Shown piece by piece: positions 61,033 to 64,000 of a stretch of 64,000 bases of DNA. The stretch is taken from contig NW_011887293.1 of NCBI RefSeq assembly GCF_000151315.2, positions 1,217,585 to 1,281,584 of the forward strand, in the 5' to 3' direction. A program made the translations under genes and the position numbers. The DNA comes from Capsaspora owczarzaki ATCC 30864. Its lineage: Eukaryota; Opisthokonta; Filasterea. The notes beneath the pieces are model-generated. The model searched no databases. It saw only the letters and a program-made list of their open reading frames with translations, and was not told the origin of the DNA. Each line of letters begins with the position of its first letter. Position 1 is the first letter of the stretch.

Positions 61033-64000
61033 TCATCGACTCAGCACAGGGCCGGGTGGCGGCGGCGGATGCAGAGAGCTCGAGCTCGACGGCTTGCACA
61101 GTTGTACCACAACCAATGCTCGGTCGAACAGATTGTAAGAGATTCGCTACAGGGGGGGTGGGAAACAAACACGAGCAGATGAAGTCAGTTTTTGCGCATC
61201 ATAAAAATCAAGCCATCATCCATCAGCAAAATCAAGCCGAAACTCACTTGACTGCGCTCCTTTCCAACAAGGGTCTTGAACTTGGCAGAGTTTTCTTCGA
61301 TGAGCCGAGCAACAAGCTGCAGTGCTTGCGCACGGACAGCTGGGTCGATCGGAATTGCCGATTCAACATCGTTTCCATCCTGTCATGTTTGCAAAAGTGA
61401 TTGAGTTGTCGTTTCGCTCCCCAGCTATCGCTCGTCGCGTCTCGTTCCGTACCTTCACGGTCTGCTGTCGGTAAAAGTTCATGGCGGTGACTGGTGCATT
61501 TCCTTCATCTCGGGTCGGCAGATTCTGCAGCAAAATGACAACGAAAATAATGAATAAATGAGAACGAGTTCCAAAACTCCCGCGAAAACCACAAAAATCC
61601 ACATACAATAAGCTTGATAACAAAGTCTTCCAGCAGCTCCTTCTGGTTGGCAATGAACTTGTTCATTTCATTCATGTACGAGTCCTTGAACATGGTCTGG
61701 GCCGCCATGTTTCGCAGTGTGTACGAGAGCAATACCAGAGCTCGATGCGCGAATACGTTAGGGATGACTGCCATGAAACAAGAAAGGCGGTGGAACAAAC
61801 TCGCAGTGAGCGCCAAAGGAACCGACACTCGAAGCAATCAGCACCTCACAACGTTACCATCCGTAAGGCCATGTGCCGATGGCGAAGTAATAGCAGGGCA
61901 GATGCACTTATGGAACAGGAAGCGCAAGACACACCCAACGCCCTCTTTCGGGAATCGTGCTTCCACCGCAGTGTACAGCGTGTACAGCAGTTTCCGAACA
62001 GACCTACGGCGTGAAACAGGGAAGGAAGGATGCATGAGTGGTCGACAACACACACAAAGCAGGGAAAAAAAAGCAGCCCTCAACTCAGTCTTCAAAAAAC
62101 GGGAATAACTCACAGAGGCAAGGTGGTGTGCGAGTTGAGAATGCAACTCAAAAGCTTGAGCGAAGTCAGGAGCAGTCGATCCATGTTCTCTTGCGTGTTT
62201 TCGGAAAGGGCAGCGCGAGCGGGGTCAACCTCATAGGAAACGCTTGACCTGCACACCTCTTCGACGACATCCTTCAGGGAGCGCATGAGACTATCACTCG
62301 CCTCGAGCTTGACAAACGCCGACAGCATTCGACTGCCCAGAGTGTTGTGGTCGTTAATCTCCTTCAGCGTCGTCATGCGGACGCCAATCTCCTTGCGCAT
62401 CAAATCGCCAAGCACGGCGCACGTCAGCCCATGCGAGGCGAGCAAGTCGATCGCAGGCTTGGCCAGATCGTCAGCCGAGGCTGTGTTTGTCATCGAGGTG
62501 GCCGAGGGCGCCGTCGAGGCGACTTTCAGCGAAGACATTTCCTTGAGGAAGACTTTGAGCACGACTTGTTCATCGGCAAAGAGTAACTATCGCAGAGATC
62601 GAGGAATGAGTTGAGATGAGAGGCAGATCAAACGCACAGTTTCCAACACTCTGTTTTGTAACAACTCCTCCCTCCATCCAAAACCACCAAGAGACCAAAA
62701 CCACCAACACAGCGCCAACAACACCACTCACCTCCTCAAGCAAAAGCAACTGGGTTTGGGCAACAGCTAACGCCATGAGAGAGGCGGCAGATGGCGGGCG
62801 CGTTGGCGAAAGCACATCTGGCACGCTGGCGTCGAGCAACAGGGCGCCAGAGTCGCGCTTGTTGGATGGCGATACCGGCGACTGGGGCCCAGGCTCAACC
62901 GAAAGCGCCTCGTTCCAAGTACAGCCCGGCGAGAAGGAAGCAGTCGCACGCGCTAGATTGGTGCCGTTGCGCGAAGCCGAGAAGAGCGAAACGTCGCAAC
63001 CGCGCACTGCACGAGCAGCAACCATTACTTCGTCATACAAATCGACAGACGTGGCTTCAGTCATGGACTTGTTGCCCAGTTGTGTGGCGAGGCCATCGAC
63101 AGAGCACGCGAAAACGGAATGGATTTGGGCGAGGGACTCCTCGATCAGTGTGATTGGCAGATCGACCGTCATGGGCTGATAGACTTCGGGCACGCATGAA
63201 ATTCCGTCCAAGAATGCAAACACGCGAGGCGCTTGATGCAGAAGGAATGTGTTCATCGGAATCATGTACGTTTCTTTGGAGCCAAACTCGACGCCGTTCG
63301 CGAGGTTTTGCAGCACTTTGGAAACCAAGAGCACCGATCGCAAGTCTTCGCGTGAAAATCCAGCCCCGCCGCCGGTGGAGGGCAAAAAGCGGAATTTCTC
63401 GGGCGTCAGAAGCGCCGGGCAAATGTACCTCAAAAAGACAAACGATCCGACTGCAAACAGACCACGTGTGGGGTACTTGCGCTCGACGTGGAAGCGCAAA
63501 ATGGCACAGAGGCGGCGGAAGGGATGCGGGAAGCCATCGATGTGCGAAATGATATCATCCAGCATGGTGGAGCACGCGTCGGTCAGGTGCCCAATGTTTG
63601 CCTTCAGCATGGCGTCGACGGTTGCCTGGCTTGGTTCCTCGACCAAAGGTTGAGCTTGTTGTGCTTGCTGTTGTTGCTGTTGCTGTTGCTGTTGTTGTTG
63701 TTGCAGTTGTTGCAATTGTTGCTGCTGTTGTAAGACTTGTTGCAACGCTTGCTGTGCATCGTCGAGCGACGAGGCCGCACCGGGTGCAGTACTCGTCGTC
63801 GTTGGAGTCCTTTGTTGCATGAGTGCAGCAACTAGCTTTTTCGGATCGACCTCGTAGTTGAGGGCCGGCTGAGTCAGAATTCGCTTCACGGCGGGCGCCA
63901 GAGCCAGCTGCAAGTAGGAGCGCCCCATCATGCGGCAGTAGATGGACATGGTCTTGGACGCAATCGAGTTGGAGCGAAAGAGGGTGTTTTCCGATTCCGA
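61033..64000 (-). CDS. Tandem RasGAP protein, 5' end beyond the window
   Basis: GTPase-activating protein for Ras-like GTPases. Exons 64000(+)-62732, 62586-62114, 62003-61858, 61767-61607, 61524-61453, 61379-61248 and 61146-61033 join in frame and end in a Ser/Pro tail. The visible protein opens inside a RasGAP domain at the arginine-finger region (TLFRSNSIASKTMSIYCRMM) and continues with FVFLRYICPALLTPEKFRF and LVSKVLQNLANGVEFGSKE. A poly-Gln/Ala insert (63663-63735) interrupts it. Downstream a second half-similar unit has LPLSVRKLLYTLYTAVEARF, FLFHKCICPAITSPSAHGL and RALVLLSYTLRNMAAQTMFK, which looks like a second RasGAP fold that has lost the FLR arginine. No named subfamily fits from memory. 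Confidence 0.82.
63663..63735 (-). repeat. Poly-Gln coding repeat in the RasGAP gene
   Basis: CAA/CAG codons on the minus strand give a Gln-rich segment inside the first RasGAP domain. Confidence 0.93.

Overview
This window is nuclear DNA of a compact, intron-bearing eukaryote. Genes sit about 2.6 kb apart on both strands. Introns are mostly 60-250 nt with GT-AG ends. The gene set includes a Fanconi-F-like protein, a PAXX-like Ku-binding factor, a two-module MyTH4-FERM myosin, a HIP14-like ankyrin-DHHC enzyme, a BUB1 kinase, Spc25 and a bubblegum-type acyl-CoA synthetase. That content points to a unicellular opisthokont, most likely a holozoan such as a filasterean; this placement is inference. 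I reconstructed exons by hand from splice signals, reading-frame continuity and family resemblance. For most genes the exon lengths sum to an exact multiple of three.

Layout. 0-8 kb: ankyrin/DHHC palmitoyltransferase (+), acidic SANT-like protein (+), mitochondrial ribosomal protein S18 (+), TRAPPC1/Bet5 (-). 8-21 kb: ACAD11-like kinase/acyl-CoA dehydrogenase fusion (-), purine enzyme FGAM synthase (+), kinetochore Spc25 (-), GATA factor (+). 21-29 kb: PAXX-like (-), mitochondrial cation-efflux transporter crossing an assembly gap (-), small complex I subunit NDUFB2 (+), methylcrotonyl-CoA carboxylase alpha (-). 29-44 kb: BUB1 (-), flavin monooxygenase crossing a second gap (+), monothiol glutaredoxin GLRX5 (-), FANCF-like (-), ACSBG-type synthetase (-). 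44-64 kb: myosin (-), TLC-family ATP/ADP carrier (+), 1175-residue protein ending in a bS1m/MRPS28-like domain (-), unrecognised helical protein (+), two identical tRNA-Pro genes (-), and a tandem RasGAP protein cut by the window end (-).

The genes do not form a pathway cluster. Mitochondrial functions recur (MRPS18, NDUFB2, MCCC1, GLRX5, the CDF carrier, the MRPS28-like protein), as do genome-maintenance functions (PAXX, FANCF, BUB1, SPC25). I saw no transposon, viral fossil or CRISPR array. The points most worth checking are the PAXX and FANCF homologues outside animals, the bacterial/plastid-type nucleotide carrier, the giant MRPS28-like protein, a 43-bp tandem duplication that carries a splice donor inside BUB1, and a 2-nt frame break in MCCC1.
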